Assembly (NCBI GenBank): GCA_960531495.1
Contig: OY482866.1
Coordinates: 19,785,346-19,849,345 of the forward strand
Direction of reading: 5' to 3'
Source of the DNA: Zeus faber
Lineage: Eukaryota > Chordata > Actinopteri > Zeiformes > Zeidae
Length of the DNA stretch: 64,000 nt
Shown: one piece after another, positions 10,943-21,848 of the stretch
How positions within the stretch are numbered: the stretch's first letter is position 1
Layout: the number at the start of each line of letters is the position of its first letter
The notes under the pieces: generated by a model
Seen by the model: only the letters and a program-made list of their open reading frames with translations
Database searches by the model: none
Told to the model about the DNA's origin: nothing
Made by a program: the position numbers and the translations under genes

Positions 10943-11738
10943 CTTGAGGGGGAAGAACAAAGGGTATTGACCAGGACGGAAAGTTTATAAAGACTGTGAG
11001 ATGTAGACGGAGCGAAGAAGGTCCAATCAAGGAGGTCTTAATCACAAACTCTTGGTTCTATTGGTGACAGGAAGCGGGACTGTTGATTGGTGGGTGCACA
11101 ATGGGTTATTTCCTCCTATTTCTCATGGAATTGCATTGAATTCTGCTTTCCATCAAAGTTCCATTGAACTCCTTGGAATAGTGCAACTGAACGACCATTT
11201 TAGCCGGAATTCCGAACTTCAACCTCAACGACTATAGTTTTTATGTTGTGTTTAGGTACGTTTGGAGCTTCTAGAGTTCACAGACTTTGCCAAACGACAT
11301 TTTGCTTATTTGTTGAGTTTGTTATCTATTGTTTCTTACATGTCTGACGTACAAAAAAAAATCATCAATCAGCCAAAAAAAAAACCTGGTAAACCATCAA
11401 GTGGGAACTTGCAAGTGTGGCCTTGGCTTTAAGCCACACAAGATTTCAACCAACGTATCCAACGCCCCCATGGTGGTCCACCAGGGTAATGGCTGTGCGC
11501 CCCCAAATCAAAGATTTGAATGAATATATGTTTATTTGCATGTGAATATACTGTATGTATATGAATATACATTTTTAAACCCATTTCATTGTATTAAAAG
11601 GGATTATATGGAACACTATGTGACGCAGCGAGGGGGGTCTTGGAGTTTTTCCAACCTGTGTTCCCCACCGTAGTCCGGGAGAATATATATATATATATAT
11701 TATTATTTTATATGGAACACTACATGATGGCATGGTAC
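10943..11738 (-). other. Intron 10 (between e10 and e11)
   Basis: The shortest intron after intron 13. Mostly unique sequence with small A runs (11350-11385) and a (TA)n run at about 11683-11700. No coding or repeat-element signal is visible. Confidence 0.8.
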
Positions 11739-11813
11739 CTTCAGGTTATCCCTGGTCCCGAACTCCTTGAGCAGTGTTTGCAGGGTGCGGAGGATCTGAT
11801 TAGTCACGTTCCC
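11739..11813 (-). CDS. abca7: ABCA transporter exon e10: ECD2, 75 nt
   Basis: A 75-nt, phase 0 to 0 exon coding GNVTNQILRTLQTLLKEFGT and RDNLK. It corresponds to the ABCA1 stretch ending G-L-D-T-K-N-N-V-K and the ABCA4 stretch ending E-T-E-D-N-I-K. N-V-T is a potential glycosylation site. The acceptor is ctcctcattag/GG (TAG, acceptable) and the donor CTGAAG/gtacca. It can be skipped without a frameshift. The exon sits 25 to 50 nt from GA-rich and AT-rich microsatellite tracts (11690-11710 and 11815-11875), so intron sequence on both sides evolves fast. Confidence 0.93.
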
Positions 11814-12224
11814 CTAATGAGGAGGAAGAGGAAGGAGGAGGAAGAAGGGATGGAGGAGGAAGGGGAGGGGGGTAGAGAATCCAGAATTAATTGGACACAC
11901 ATGGACAAGCACAACTCCTCTTTGAAATTCATGACGAGAGGCTTGGAGAAGAAGAAAAAAAATAATAACTTAAAATTGAAAACAGTGTTCGGTGAAAAGT
12001 TCTTTTGGCCTCATTTCCAACACAAACTTCGTTTTTCGGATGTGTTCTGTATTTATTTGACCGTTTTTCTCTGTTTTCTGTTTGTAGGTTATTGACTGTT
12101 TTGTGCATGAATTCTGGTTTATCATTAACACATGGTCGATAACCGTGCATGAAATTACAAAGAATAACTGAATAACATTGTATAACTGAAAGCAGCTGCT
12201 GAGTAACCGAGAACAAGACTTCTT

Positions 12225-12690
12225 TTTACTCAATTAGCCTTTTTACTCTATTACTTTTAACCCCTACCTTTTAGTCAAAATTACCATTTTCACTCCCCAC
12301 TTTTATTACTATGACTATGTTTTACCACATTTTTACTATATTTTACCATTAACTTTTACTCTATATTACCCTTTTTATCCCTTGAGTTTTTCTATTCTGA
12401 TTTTTTTCAACTTATTTTTATTCTATGTTACTCTTGTTAGTCTTTTTGCTATTTTTCACTGTTACTTTTCACTCTATTAATAGTTTTATTCTCTATTACT
12501 GCAACTTTCGACCCTTTCTTGCCCTTTTGACATTATTAATTTTTACCACTACATTTTACCCTATTAGTCTTTGACACTCTATTACTCTTTTTGCCCCATT
12601 ATTTTTACTCGTGCTTTTTACCTGCTATCACTTTTTTACTCCATTACACTCTTTAGTATTTTTTCTACTTTTTACACTATTTTGTAATCT
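12225..12690. repeat. Degenerate T-rich repeat (TTTTTACTCTATTAC)
   Basis: Recurring TTTTACTCTATTACTTTT-like units over about 450 bp, pyrimidine-rich on the plus strand. Confidence 0.7.
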
Positions 12691-13819
12691 AATCTAATCT
12701 AATCAACAGTAAATCACACCAGACTAATTGCGTCACAGCGATATTTCACAATCATAAGAAATAAAATTATATTTAAATGTAGACAATTTAGACTATATTC
12801 AGAAACAAGTCGAAAAAAACAAGGTATCCAGTTTCCCCGAAACCCAGGAAAATGGATGTTCGGAGGAAAGACGAAGAGGGGAAATTCCACCCAACAAGTC
12901 CGTCCGGGTCTAGGAACTCAGCTGGCGTGACCCGCCACAACATGCGGGTCGTGGAGGCGGGAGGAAAACACCTCGTGAAGTGCAGCGTTTGTATCCTAAA
13001 TTCCAAAAAAAATAAAAAAATAAAATAAAATAAAAAAGCAAGTGTGATAGAAATGCAAATGTTCCCGCTCGTTCGGGACCACAGCAGGGGAGAGAGAGGG
13101 AGGGAGGGAGGGAGGGATGGATGGATGGAGGAGAGAGTGGAAGTCGTGGCGATATGCGAGGGATGTCGAAACGAGCGGCGGGGTGGCGGTTGTATATACA
13201 AATTCTGAAAATCACATTCTATATTAAGTTTATAATTTCAGTTTTATTTTTTATTCTTTTTAGGAAATTATCTGACGGATTACCACTTTAACAGCTTAGC
13301 GAAGCAGTTAAGTTGTCGCACAACGGTCTTTCTCTCTCTCTCTGTCTCTCTCTCTCTCCCTCTCTCTCCCTCCCTCCCCTCGAGTGTTTACACATCATTT
13401 CCATAACGCAGCAAGAAACCATCCTTCGCATTCGACATCACACCGTGCGAAGGGAGAGAGGAGGGCGGGTGGGTGGGGGGGGGGGGGTTGAAAAAAGAAG
13501 AGGTAGAAAAACAGAAGAGGTAGAAAAAAAAGCAGGCGCCCCATCTTCTCCACTGACAGCGCTATTTGTGTTAAATAACATTCAGTCTGTTCCGACTCAT
13601 CACCCATTCATGAGAGAGGAGACGTACAGGACTACAAGACTCCCCCAAAGCAAAGGATCTCACACGCCTGCTGTGCACACGCCTCTCGCTCCTTTTTTTT
13701 TTTTTTTAAAGGGAGGGCAGGGGAGAGGGGGAGAGAGAGAGAGAGAGAGAGAGAGAAGTGGGGTCCACAGGCGGCCTTTTATGAGGAATAGCGTGAGGTT
13801 AGGGTTAGGGAGGTAGAGG

Positions 13820-14318
13820 ACAAGGTAACGAACCAGGTATTGAACCAGGTATTGGACCAGGTAACGAACCAGGTAACGGACCAGGTATTGGACCAGGTAA
13901 CCAACCAGGTATTGGACCAGGTATTGGACCAGGTATTGTAGCGGACCAGGTATTGGACCAGGTAATGGACCAGGTATTGTAGCGGACCAGGTATTGGACC
14001 AGGTATTGGACCAGGTATTGGACCAGTTATTGGACCAGGTATTGGACCAGGTAATGGACCAGGTATTGTAGCGGACCAGGTAGCGGACCAGGTAGCGGAC
14101 CAGGTAGCGGACCAGGTATTGGACCAGATAACGAACCAGGTATTGGACCAGGTATTGGACCAGGTAACGAACCAGGTATTGGACCAGGTAACGGACCAGG
14201 TATTGGACCAGGTAATGGACCAGGTAGCGGACCAGGTATTGGACCAGGTAGCGCACTAGGTAGCTGACCAGGTAGCGGACCAGGTAGGGGACCAGGTAGC
14301 GGACCAGGTAGCGGCTCA
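13820..14318. repeat. 12-bp minisatellite GGACCAGGTAWY
   Basis: About 40 units GGACCAGGTATT, GGACCAGGTAAC and GGACCAGGTAGC, some with a GTAGC insertion. The 12-bp period keeps reading frames open on both strands (Y-L-V-R-Y-L-V-Q or P-G-P-L), so the 224-codon frame there is not a gene. Preceded by GTTAGGGTTAGGG at 13799-13811. Confidence 0.95.
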
Positions 14319-15099
14319 AGGACAATGGCCACACTTGTTTTCCCCGCCAGCCCTGCTAGCGTCCAGGCTGACCACGTGGCTGTCAAGTCCCTCAGTGTGG
14401 CTGACGCCGCTCAGCACAATTCACCATCCAGCGGAAAAGGGTCCTGAGCCATTTCATTAAAGTAGTAAAACAGACACTTCCACAAGCTACGAGCGCCACA
14501 CAGGGCCACACTGAGACGGTTGCCCGGTTGCACCGAGCAACCAACCGCATGGGCACCTGTCAACCTCACGCCGCTCTGGTTGCTCCGTTGTCAAACCCTT
14601 TTCAGGTGTTAAACATCCAGAACTCAGCGTGGTATACCTCTATGTTTAGAAACTCAGCCCAAGGAAAAGTCGTTTGTGTTTTTCCCATTGATTCAGAATA
14701 TTGAAATGTGGATTATGAAATATACGACATGTGTTATGAAATATGGAATGATGTAGGAGAATTATCGCTCTATTAAAAAATAACGAAAGCGGGGCCACCC
14801 TGTAGCCACACTTCTTAGAGTTACCTTGGGGTTAGACTGATGCAGGAGCGCTTTAACACAACACAACAGCCTCGACCTGAGAAACGCAATCAAAAGAAAT
14901 TGCAAAAGCCACTTCCTGCCTTCGCTGGAGGCCCCGGGTCCCCCCCAAATAATACTTATTGTGTTACTATGGGATAGAGACACAGACCCAGACACATCCC
15001 AAGGACAACGGAGCGCTTTAATAAGAGGGAGTACAGGGCTGCCATTAGGGTTACATCATCACCGCTGCTCAAATTAAAGTCACATTAGCAGGGAAGAGG

Positions 15100-15153
15100 A
15101 TGATGAGGAGGTGGAGGAAGAGGAGGTAGAGGAGGAAGAGGAGGAAGAGGATG
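15100..15153. repeat. GGA-rich tract
   Basis: Repeated GAGGAAGAGGAGGTAGAGG-like purine sequence in the plus strand. Confidence 0.8.
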
Positions 15154-15289
15154 CCGCCTCGGGCGAAGCAATGTGCTGATCTCACACCAGCTCCAAACCA
15201 CGGCAGGTTTGAAATTTTAATGAGCGACCGAGTGCGGGGAAGAGGGGAAGTGCGACGGGAGGAAGTTGGAGGCATGAAGGTGGAGAAAG

Positions 15290-15712
15290 GAGTGGATGGA
15301 TGGATGGATAGGCGCATGGATGGATGGATGGAGATTTGTATGGATGGACAGAGATTTGGACGGATGGATGGATGAACAGGCAGATGGATGGATTGAAGGA
15401 TGGATGGACAGATGGACAGATGGATTGATGGACGGTTGGATGGATGGACAGATGATAGACAAAAGGAAGGACAGACGGATGGACAGATGGAGGGGTGGAT
15501 AGACGGAGGGATGGATGGACGGGTGGACAGACAGACAGACGGATGGCGGACAGACAGACGGATGGATAGGTGCATAGATGGATAGGTGGATAGATGATAG
15601 GTGGATAGATGGACGGATGGATGACAGATGGATGGGTGGACGGACGGAGAGACGGATGGGTGGACAGACAGACGGAAGGACAGACAGATAGATGGATGAG
15701 CAAATGAAGGAT
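15290..15712. repeat. GGAT/GGACAGAT minisatellite
   Basis: About 420 bp of GGATGGATGGACAGATGGA-type units with CAGACAGA variants. The periodicity leaves false open frames (H-P-S-I-H-P-S) on the minus strand. Confidence 0.9.
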
Positions 15713-15727
15713 GGACATCTGCTGGCA

Positions 15728-15730
<3 letters not shown>

Positions 15731-15767
<37 letters not shown>
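15731..15767. repeat. (GT)n microsatellite
   Basis: A run of GT dinucleotides ending in a G run (GGGGGGGG). Confidence 0.95.
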
Positions 15768-15768
<1 letters not shown>

Positions 15769-16895
15769 GGGGGGCTCGGTTTATTCAAAGCGATGGAGAT
15801 AATAATACCCCGTTGCCACGGACACCCAACAGATGGAGTGCGGCGTGGCGTCCTTCCCTTTACCTCCCTCCCTCGCTCACTCCCTCTTCCACTCCTCCTT
15901 CACACTCTCTTCTCCGTCGTTTCTCCATCAAACTCTCTCAGAAACTCTTCCCTATGTCATGGAGTCACTTAAAGTGGCGAACCCTCGGATCATTTTGTTG
16001 ATAACATCTCACGTTTGCCAGTTTTTCGTTTTTTTTATCACTGTCAAATTTTAAGAATTCGAGAGCTCAATGTGTTTTGCATTACACCGTGGGCTGTTTT
16101 AAATTGTTGGTGGCGGGGTCCGCCACCATAAAGCAGTAGAGCTAGTTGTGGTCAGTAAAAGGATCGATGGAAAAATGCAAAAAGAAATAATAATAATCAA
16201 TAAATACATAATAATAGGTAAGCAATAACAATAACAAATATAGCGGCAGGCAGCAATACACAGGGTCCAGTTTAGTCGTGTTGGGTGCGTTTTACAGTTT
16301 CCCGGGTTCTCTGAAACGCAGTCTGTCTGTCTGTCTGTCTGTCAGTCAGTCAGTCAGTCTATCTGCCGGTCTCTCGTCTCCCGGCTGCTCATCTCGCGGA
16401 GCGACCCCTGTGCGTCTACACAGCGCGACCCTCCTGTCCTTCAAACAACCGTCCATGTTTGCCTGTAAAGCACAACTTGTCATTGTTAGAACTCAGCGTG
16501 GGGCCTGCGGGAGGGGCTGGCGTTTGCTGCCGTGTTGGGCACGTCATGAATCTGTGGAGGTCTTTTCCTGGGATTACATTTTCAGTAAGTTACGCTTCCA
16601 CGAAATACGGCAAACGTTGTCATGTTTTCGCGGGTAATAACCGTTGCGCGGCTTCAATTTTTCCCGACGCCACCTTGGTGTTTTGAACTCCTCGTCGATT
16701 CGCACATTCACGCAGTCGACATTTCGAGGATTATTTCCTCTTTACTTTTTCATTAACCCGGCGAAGCAATGTGGACCACAGATTTGAAACGTAACTCTAA
16801 CAGATCTACTGGCATCTACCAGGTAAGAAGTTACATAAATATGCACATAAATCGAGAGCTACGTTGACATCATTGCATCCCTGCGAGCTGGACCC

Positions 16896-16896
<1 letters not shown>

Positions 16897-16935
<39 letters not shown>

Positions 16936-17010
16936 TTTATTCATATAGAACTTAATAAAACAGTTATGGATTATCACTTTAGGATTATATTACAAACCTA
17001 CATCCCACAA
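16897..17010 (-). mobile_element. Retroelement 3' end with (ATT)n tail
   Basis: In minus reading a short stretch containing TTCTATATGAATAAAGTTAT precedes (TTA)n. It resembles the L2 3' end at 22965-23060 (TATATAAATAGAG followed by ATT repeats). Probably a severely truncated LINE or SINE insertion. Confidence 0.5.
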
Positions 17011-17189
17011 AATCCGAACCCGAGAGATCAGCACTTTGCCTGTTTGAGGGTAATCAATGGTCATAGTAACGGAAGCTATTTCATGTTGGTATTAACTTTC
17101 CCACGCATGATCTGGAGGACAGCAGCCTCGGGTCCATTCCTCGTGGACCCCGGTGACGTCGCCCGTGACCTCAAATGTCCCCGTCGTAC

Positions 17190-17295
17190 CTCCAGGGAAG
17201 TGAGAAGTCCCGTCAGGTCCTCGAACGCCGCCTGGATTTGGGCCTCGGTGAGACGGACCTGGGAGTTGATGGCGCCGACGGAAACTCCTCCAAAT
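17190..17295 (-). CDS. abca7: ABCA transporter exon e9: ECD2 ([FY]GG-x-S-x-G)
   Basis: A 106-nt exon: one base finishing R, then FGGVSVGAINSQVRLTEAQI and QAAFEDLTGLLTSLE, ending in phase 0. The opening matches R-Y-G-G-[FI]-S-[LI]-G of ABCA1/4/7. The remaining residues diverge strongly from all mammalian paralogs, but the length (106) is exactly conserved. Y to F at the first full codon is a mild change. The acceptor is cttctctgcag/A and the donor CTGGAG/gtacga. The predicted amphipathic stretch Q-I-Q-A-A-F-E-D-L-T-G-L-L may form a helix in the lumenal domain. Confidence 0.93.
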
Positions 17296-17582
17296 CTGCA
17301 GAGAAGGGGGCAAAGCATCAGGCGCCGCAGACCTGAGGTGGTCTTTGAAAGCGGTATCGCGTCGGTTACTTAAAGCAGAAAAAAACGGGAAAACATTTAA
17401 GTTTTGTACATTTTTGAGTACCAAATTATTTATATAATACAAACTAAATACAAGCTGTAAACATGTCTGTTTATTTGCGCCAAAAACACTTCCTGCTGAA
17501 AGTAAGATGACATTTCTCAACGCACCCGTCACTTTGTTTTCAACACGAATCCTGAAAACACTCTTGCATGAGTGTGTGTATA

Positions 17583-17588
<6 letters not shown>

Positions 17589-17616
<28 letters not shown>
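17589..17616. repeat. (AC)n microsatellite
   Basis: ACACAC run, followed by ACAAACACACACGCACC. Confidence 0.9.
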
Positions 17617-17622
<6 letters not shown>

Positions 17623-17930
17623 ACGCACCTCTCTTAAGGAGCTACAGTACCTGTTTAACGACCGTTGGGACTGAGGACCAGCTTTCTGACCAGTCTGTAT
17701 TGTATGCTGGTACAATACCGTGGCGTTTCAGCGTCAAGCATCTCACCGCGCTATACCATTTAAACACGATATACACCTCATCGCACATCACATTTCTCAG
17801 TCTCGTTCCGGCAGTCTGTCAGTATTCACTACACTTGCATTGCTCCCAAACCATGAAATAACACGGGTCCTCGCTTATCGACCTGATCGTAGGAACGGAA
17901 CTTGGTCGTTAAGTGAGGAGTACCTTTATA

Positions 17931-18506
17931 TACACTGATCAGCCACAACATTAAAAGCACCACTAATAACCACTAATATTGTGTAGCTGCCCCTCGTGAC
18001 GCCAAAACAGCTGTGACCCGTGGAGGCGTGGACTCCCCCAGACCTCTGAAGGTGTCCTGTGGTACCTGGCACCAAGACGTTAGCAGCAGATCCTTTAAGT
18101 CCTGGAAGTTGGAGGTCGGGCCCCCATCAAACGGGCTTGTTGTTGCAGCACATCCCACAGATGCTCCATCGGACCGTAACCCCGCCCATCCACATGATGT
18201 CGAATAAAAGGTGATTCCTTGGAGCACTTCTGGTAGTAACCACTGCACAGCGGGAACAGCCCACAAGACCTGTTGTTTTGGAGATGCTCTGACCCAGTCG
18301 TCCAGCATCACAATGTGCTCCTTGTCAAAGTGGCTCAGATCCTTACGCTTGACAATTTTTCCTGCTTCCAACACATCAACTTCACGAACTGACTGTTCAC
18401 TTGCTGCCTGGTACATCCCACCCCTTGACAGGTGCCGTTGGAATGAGATGATCAATATTATTCACTTCACCTGTCACTGGTTTTAATGTTGTGGCTGGTC
18501 GGTGTA
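17931..18506 (-). mobile_element. Internally deleted Tc1-type element, copy A
   Basis: Flanking ends read TACACTGATCAGCCACAACA and, at the right, the complement of TACACCGACCAGCCACAACA, so both inverted repeats are present, with TATA on each side. The copy is 576 bp, whereas an autonomous element of this kind would be well over 1 kb. The 3' part (TTCCAGGACTTAAAGGATC in minus reading) is joined directly to the 5' part (TGGAGCACTTCTGG region), so the catalytic core is missing. Confidence 0.85.
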
Positions 18507-19519
18507 TATATAAGTACAGACAGCTCACGAAGAGGAGATCACAGCAGAAGAAGGAGTGATGACATAGAGGTGTGGAGAACATGATGGAAAGCATGATGAA
18601 ACAGAAAGACACTCCACCATCTCCAGAGTGCTTTGGTGAGTACCGCATCATCCTGACAGCGATGGGAAAAATACTCAGACTCTATGAAGAGTTTTTGGAA
18701 ACAAAGTCCTTGAATGTTTTGCAATGGGCGCTCCCTCCCGTCATCTTCACAAAGACCTCAGTAGGTGTGAAATAATCAATATTCAAAACAACAAGAGCCG
18801 ACGAGAATGAACAAACATTGTACTTTGCTTTGTTTCAGAATTTAGTACAAGGCCTTTAAAGTGCGTCTTACACCGAATCTGACAAACAACAACCCGCTCA
18901 TTCCTTCCTTTTGAAAAGTCTGATTCTGCACGGGATAAGCTATCACCTTTCTGCAATAAGCTCGGCATCGCAATATTTCTCTCCGCAATTTGATCAAACT
19001 GTAGCTGCAAATTTTGGAACCGACACGACGACCCAGAAATCTATTTGGGTTTTTTAAGAATTATTGAATAATTTTCATTGTAATTATTTTCTTTAATCAT
19101 CATATTTACTAAGCAACTTATTAAAAATGAATGTATAAACGCTCTTATATTTATTGTTTTTATTTTCCATTATTCGGGGTCCTGTCTAACATTAGAAAGA
19201 GACCAATCTGCAGCTCATGTTTCATTAGCTCTGCAGAATACGTCTAGCCACCCTCCCATTCCAACACATTTCCACCCGGCCAATCACAACCGTTTATCTT
19301 ATATGGGGCGGGTTTGATACGATGGCGATGCAGAGGAGAGCTGTTGAGGCTGAAGTGGAACGTTCTGTTGAATCTGCTATCGGGACAGTATTAAACCAAA
19401 TGGACGGTTTATTTTCTCTAAAAAGCTTTTGTTGATAAGAAACAACAATGTTTGTTGTAATTCACACAGGATTTGGTAAAAGTTGAATTTACCAACTCAG
19501 TACTATGTCACATGTTTTG

Positions 19520-19615
19520 TTTCGTAAATTGCTTGTCCGTCTATCCAATGCTCTTATTGGTTGTAGGTCTATCCAGTGCTCTGATTAGTTGTAGGTCTAT
19601 CCAATTGTGTCCAGA
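19520..19615. repeat. ~28-bp tandem repeat, three units
   Basis: Units GTCTATCCAATGCTCTTATT, GTCTATCCAGTGCTCTGATT and GTCTATCCAATTGTGTCC, each after TTGTAG or CTTGTCC. Confidence 0.75.
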
Positions 19616-19704
19616 TACATTTTGGTTTGTGCCCGTTGGTAACGCCTCTTGGAAATTTAAAGACTATTAGGCATTTGCGAATGGGTCTGGCGATGCCAGG
19701 TTAC

Positions 19705-20140
19705 GTCAAACCCCGAAGGGGCTAATGTGAATGATAAACTGACGTCAGTCATCTATGGATGTCATGGACCCACCGCACCCACAGACAAGATAAACAAACT
19801 GTGAATTTGGGGCAGTTCAGACATGCCATCGTCCAAGTTTGATCCAGATCGGTCCATTATTGTGGAATAATTTAGTAAGAAACTGTAGTTTTTGTCATCG
19901 CGGCACAACGTGTGCATGCGGCAAACGACGGCCTGCACGGGTCACATGATAGCATTGCAGTCTAGTGATTGGTCAACAATCAGAACCTCACCAAGAAGGC
20001 GGGACAAGCAGATGTAACTGACGTCAGAACTTTATGGATGTCACGCAACCTACGAGCCCGCAGACAATCTGAATGAGATGTGTATTCTGGGAAATTCGCA
20101 CATGGCAGAGTTCAAGTCTCATGCGATGTTTCAGTATTGT
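19705..20140 (+). repeat. Dispersed repeat, copy 2, with partial internal duplication
   Basis: Matches 2869-3160 (GGGGCAGTTCAGACATGCCA, GTCACATGAT, AGTCTAGTGATTGGTCAACA). From about 20010 the unit starts again (CTGACGTCAGAACTTTATGG against CTGACGTCAGTCATCTATGG), so this copy is a partial tandem dimer. Confidence 0.7.
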
Positions 20141-21253
20141 GGAAGAAGTTTGTGATCAACAATCCAAACCTCAACAAGATATAGTTGCAATTGGACATTA
20201 ACTAAAGGAATATTAGATACGACCTCTTAACCGTACAAAGTGCAAAGTGACAGATTGTTTTATTACTATTAACCTTATGTATGCAAAAAAGTATTTCCAG
20301 AAGACAATTTGACTAAACAAAGTGCAGTACATTAAACATCAAGAATATATACGCTTCTGAGGACAACTGGCACACAGCAAAATAAGTTCTACAAAATAAA
20401 AACCCAGTAGAGTCACTGTCAGAATTTATAGACATCCCAGAGATGTCAATAAAAAACTTCCTGTATTATAATTACTGGTAACAATAACCATAAGAAATCA
20501 CGTAATATAAGGAACGTGGGTTTGTTGTGTATGTCTTTGGAAATCTTTTCATTCTTTTTGTGTTTTTGGAAAGACTTTTCTTGCACTAGTTGTCATGCTT
20601 TTTCCTCCATTTGGACTTCTCTCCCACCCTCTTACCATGAATCCCCTACAAATTTGGTACTGTGAGAGAAAAATGCATATGATCAACTATTTGAATGATG
20701 GTTTTACATGTTTTATAGAGGACAATAGCTTTTCGTATGTTACGTGGGTTTTAAAACATCGCCTCTGGGTTTTTAAGGAGCCTCCCAGAGTTTATGTAAA
20801 GAGACTGTCCTTTCTCAATAACGTCAATTGTAGTACTGAAGAACCAGATCACATTCCATCCACATTTCACCTTGCATGGAGATAAGGATAACCCCAGGGG
20901 GGCTTGAAAGAGCATTGTTTGGCATGGTAGGATTGTACCTGTGACCGGAGTTTTATTGTTAAATCACTGTTTGAGGGTAACACCCGGGGAGACAATTGAG
21001 GGGCACGGTCTTGTAAATGACATCCCACCAATGGCACACAACCTCTCTTTGGTATAAAACTCTCTTGGTCATTAGTTGGGGTGGACTGCAGGGAACACTG
21101 CTTTGGAGCAGTACTGAAACCATCTCTTTATTCTGCAGAATAAATATCTTGAATATTCTCGGTTTTTCTCCCACAGCACACTTAACGTCCGTAACAATGA
21201 CTCAGAGAACAGTGGGACATAATCAGCCCCCCACTCAGAAACAGCATTAAAAA

Positions 21254-21475
21254 GGGGATGGTAGCTCAGGCGGTAGGGCTGGTGGTCTAGTGATCTAAAG
21301 GTTGCAGGTTCGATCCCAGGCTCCTCCTGCTAGCATGCTGTAGTGTCCTTGAGCAAGACACTTAACCCCTAATTGCCCCTGATGGCTGCGTCCGTCGCTG
21401 TTTGAACAATTGTAAGTCGCTTTGGATAAAAGCGTCTGATCAATGACTAAATGTAAATGTAATGTAAATGTAAAA
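21254..21475 (+). mobile_element. tRNA-derived SINE, copy 1
   Basis: The head is tRNA-like: GGGATGGTAGCTCAGGCGGT (A box) and AAAGGTTGCAGGTTCGATCC (B box). The body (GTAGTGTCCTTGAGCAAGAC, ACTTAACCCC) and tail (CTTTGGATAAAAGCGTCTG) are typical of a common teleost SINE, ending in ATGTAAATG repeats. Nearly identical to the copy at 62682. Confidence 0.9.
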
Positions 21476-21753
21476 AAACACGCCCCCAATAGAAAAAGGA
21501 CAATAATCATAATCATCAACCAACATCAGATTGTTACAATTACAACAAAAATGTGTAGCTCACCACACAATGCGTACAGCCGCACCACCGTCCCATCCTG
21601 GAATGACACTGTAACCGGGCGGAACGAATGAACTTCTGCAGTCACAACACACACCGAACACAGAGGCAACGCACACTCGTCCATTGAACTTTAGTGAATG
21701 GCCGAGTGCCCTGGGCCCCGCGCATTGCTACCCGCAGCTATATTTATTATTAC

Positions 21754-21848
21754 CTTGTTTTGCCGGCGTTCTCATAGGTCTTGACCAGGAAGTCGGTGAC
21801 GTTTCGTCCAGTGAGATCTAGAAGAGTGTCCGTCGTGTTCTGGATCCT
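21754..21848 (-). CDS. abca7: ABCA transporter exon e8: ECD2 (GRN-x-x-DFLVKTY)
   Basis: A 95-nt exon coding RIQNTTDTLLDLTGRNVTDF, LVKTY and E-N-A-G-K-T, ending with two bases of an arginine codon. D-L-T-G-R-N-[ILV]-[ST]-D-[FY]-L-V-K-T-Y is a clade signature. N-T-T and N-V-T are potential glycosylation sites. The acceptor is cttattccag/AG and the donor AACAAG/gtaata. In human ABCA1/4/7 a 33-nt exon carrying W-V-N-E follows here with phase 2 at both ends. I do not see it in the next intron, and e8 joins e9 in frame directly (K-T-R-F-G-G). Confidence 0.95.

Larger units (their letters stand above)
11814..17189 (-). other. Intron 9 (between e9 and e10)
   Basis: Dominated by tandem repeats: a T-rich degenerate array (12225-12690), CT/GA tracts near 13325-13380 and 13728-13756, the 12-bp minisatellite (13820-14318), a GGA-rich tract (15100-15153), the GGAT array (15290-15712), (GT)n (15731-15767) and an (AAT)n-tailed retroelement end (16897-17000). 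Unique sequence occupies about 14330-15060 and 15900-16880. Confidence 0.8.
17296..21753 (-). other. Intron 8 (between e8 and e9)
   Basis: Holds a (CA)n tract (17589-17616), an internally deleted Tc1 copy (17931-18506), a 28-bp tandem repeat (about 19520-19615), a dispersed repeat (19705-20140) and a tRNA-SINE (21254-21475). Unique sequence lies at 18510-19500 and 20160-21250. This is where the family 33-nt exon should be; I searched it by eye for W-V-coding ACCCA on the plus strand and found no acceptable site. Confidence 0.75.

Noticed and set aside
13799..13811. GTTAGGGTTAGGG telomere-like motif
   Set aside because: Only two units beside a minisatellite; too short to be an interstitial telomere tract.
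13660..14334. 224-codon open frame on the minus strand
   Set aside because: It lies over the 12-bp minisatellite. A period divisible by three keeps frames open; the protein is only Y-L-V-R/Y-L-V-Q repeats and low-complexity flanks.
15069..15788. 239-codon minus-strand frame and companions
   Set aside because: H-P-S-I-H-P-S-type repeats coded by the GGAT array; not a gene.
19020..19055. Candidate for the missing W-V-N-E micro-exon (minus strand D-F-W-V-V-V)
   Set aside because: The frame from the only acceptor-like AG does not give F-W-V, there is no N-E, and no good donor follows.
21254..21330. tRNA gene
   Set aside because: A and B boxes belong to a SINE head; the sequence continues into a SINE body and does not form a full tRNA with an acceptor stem.
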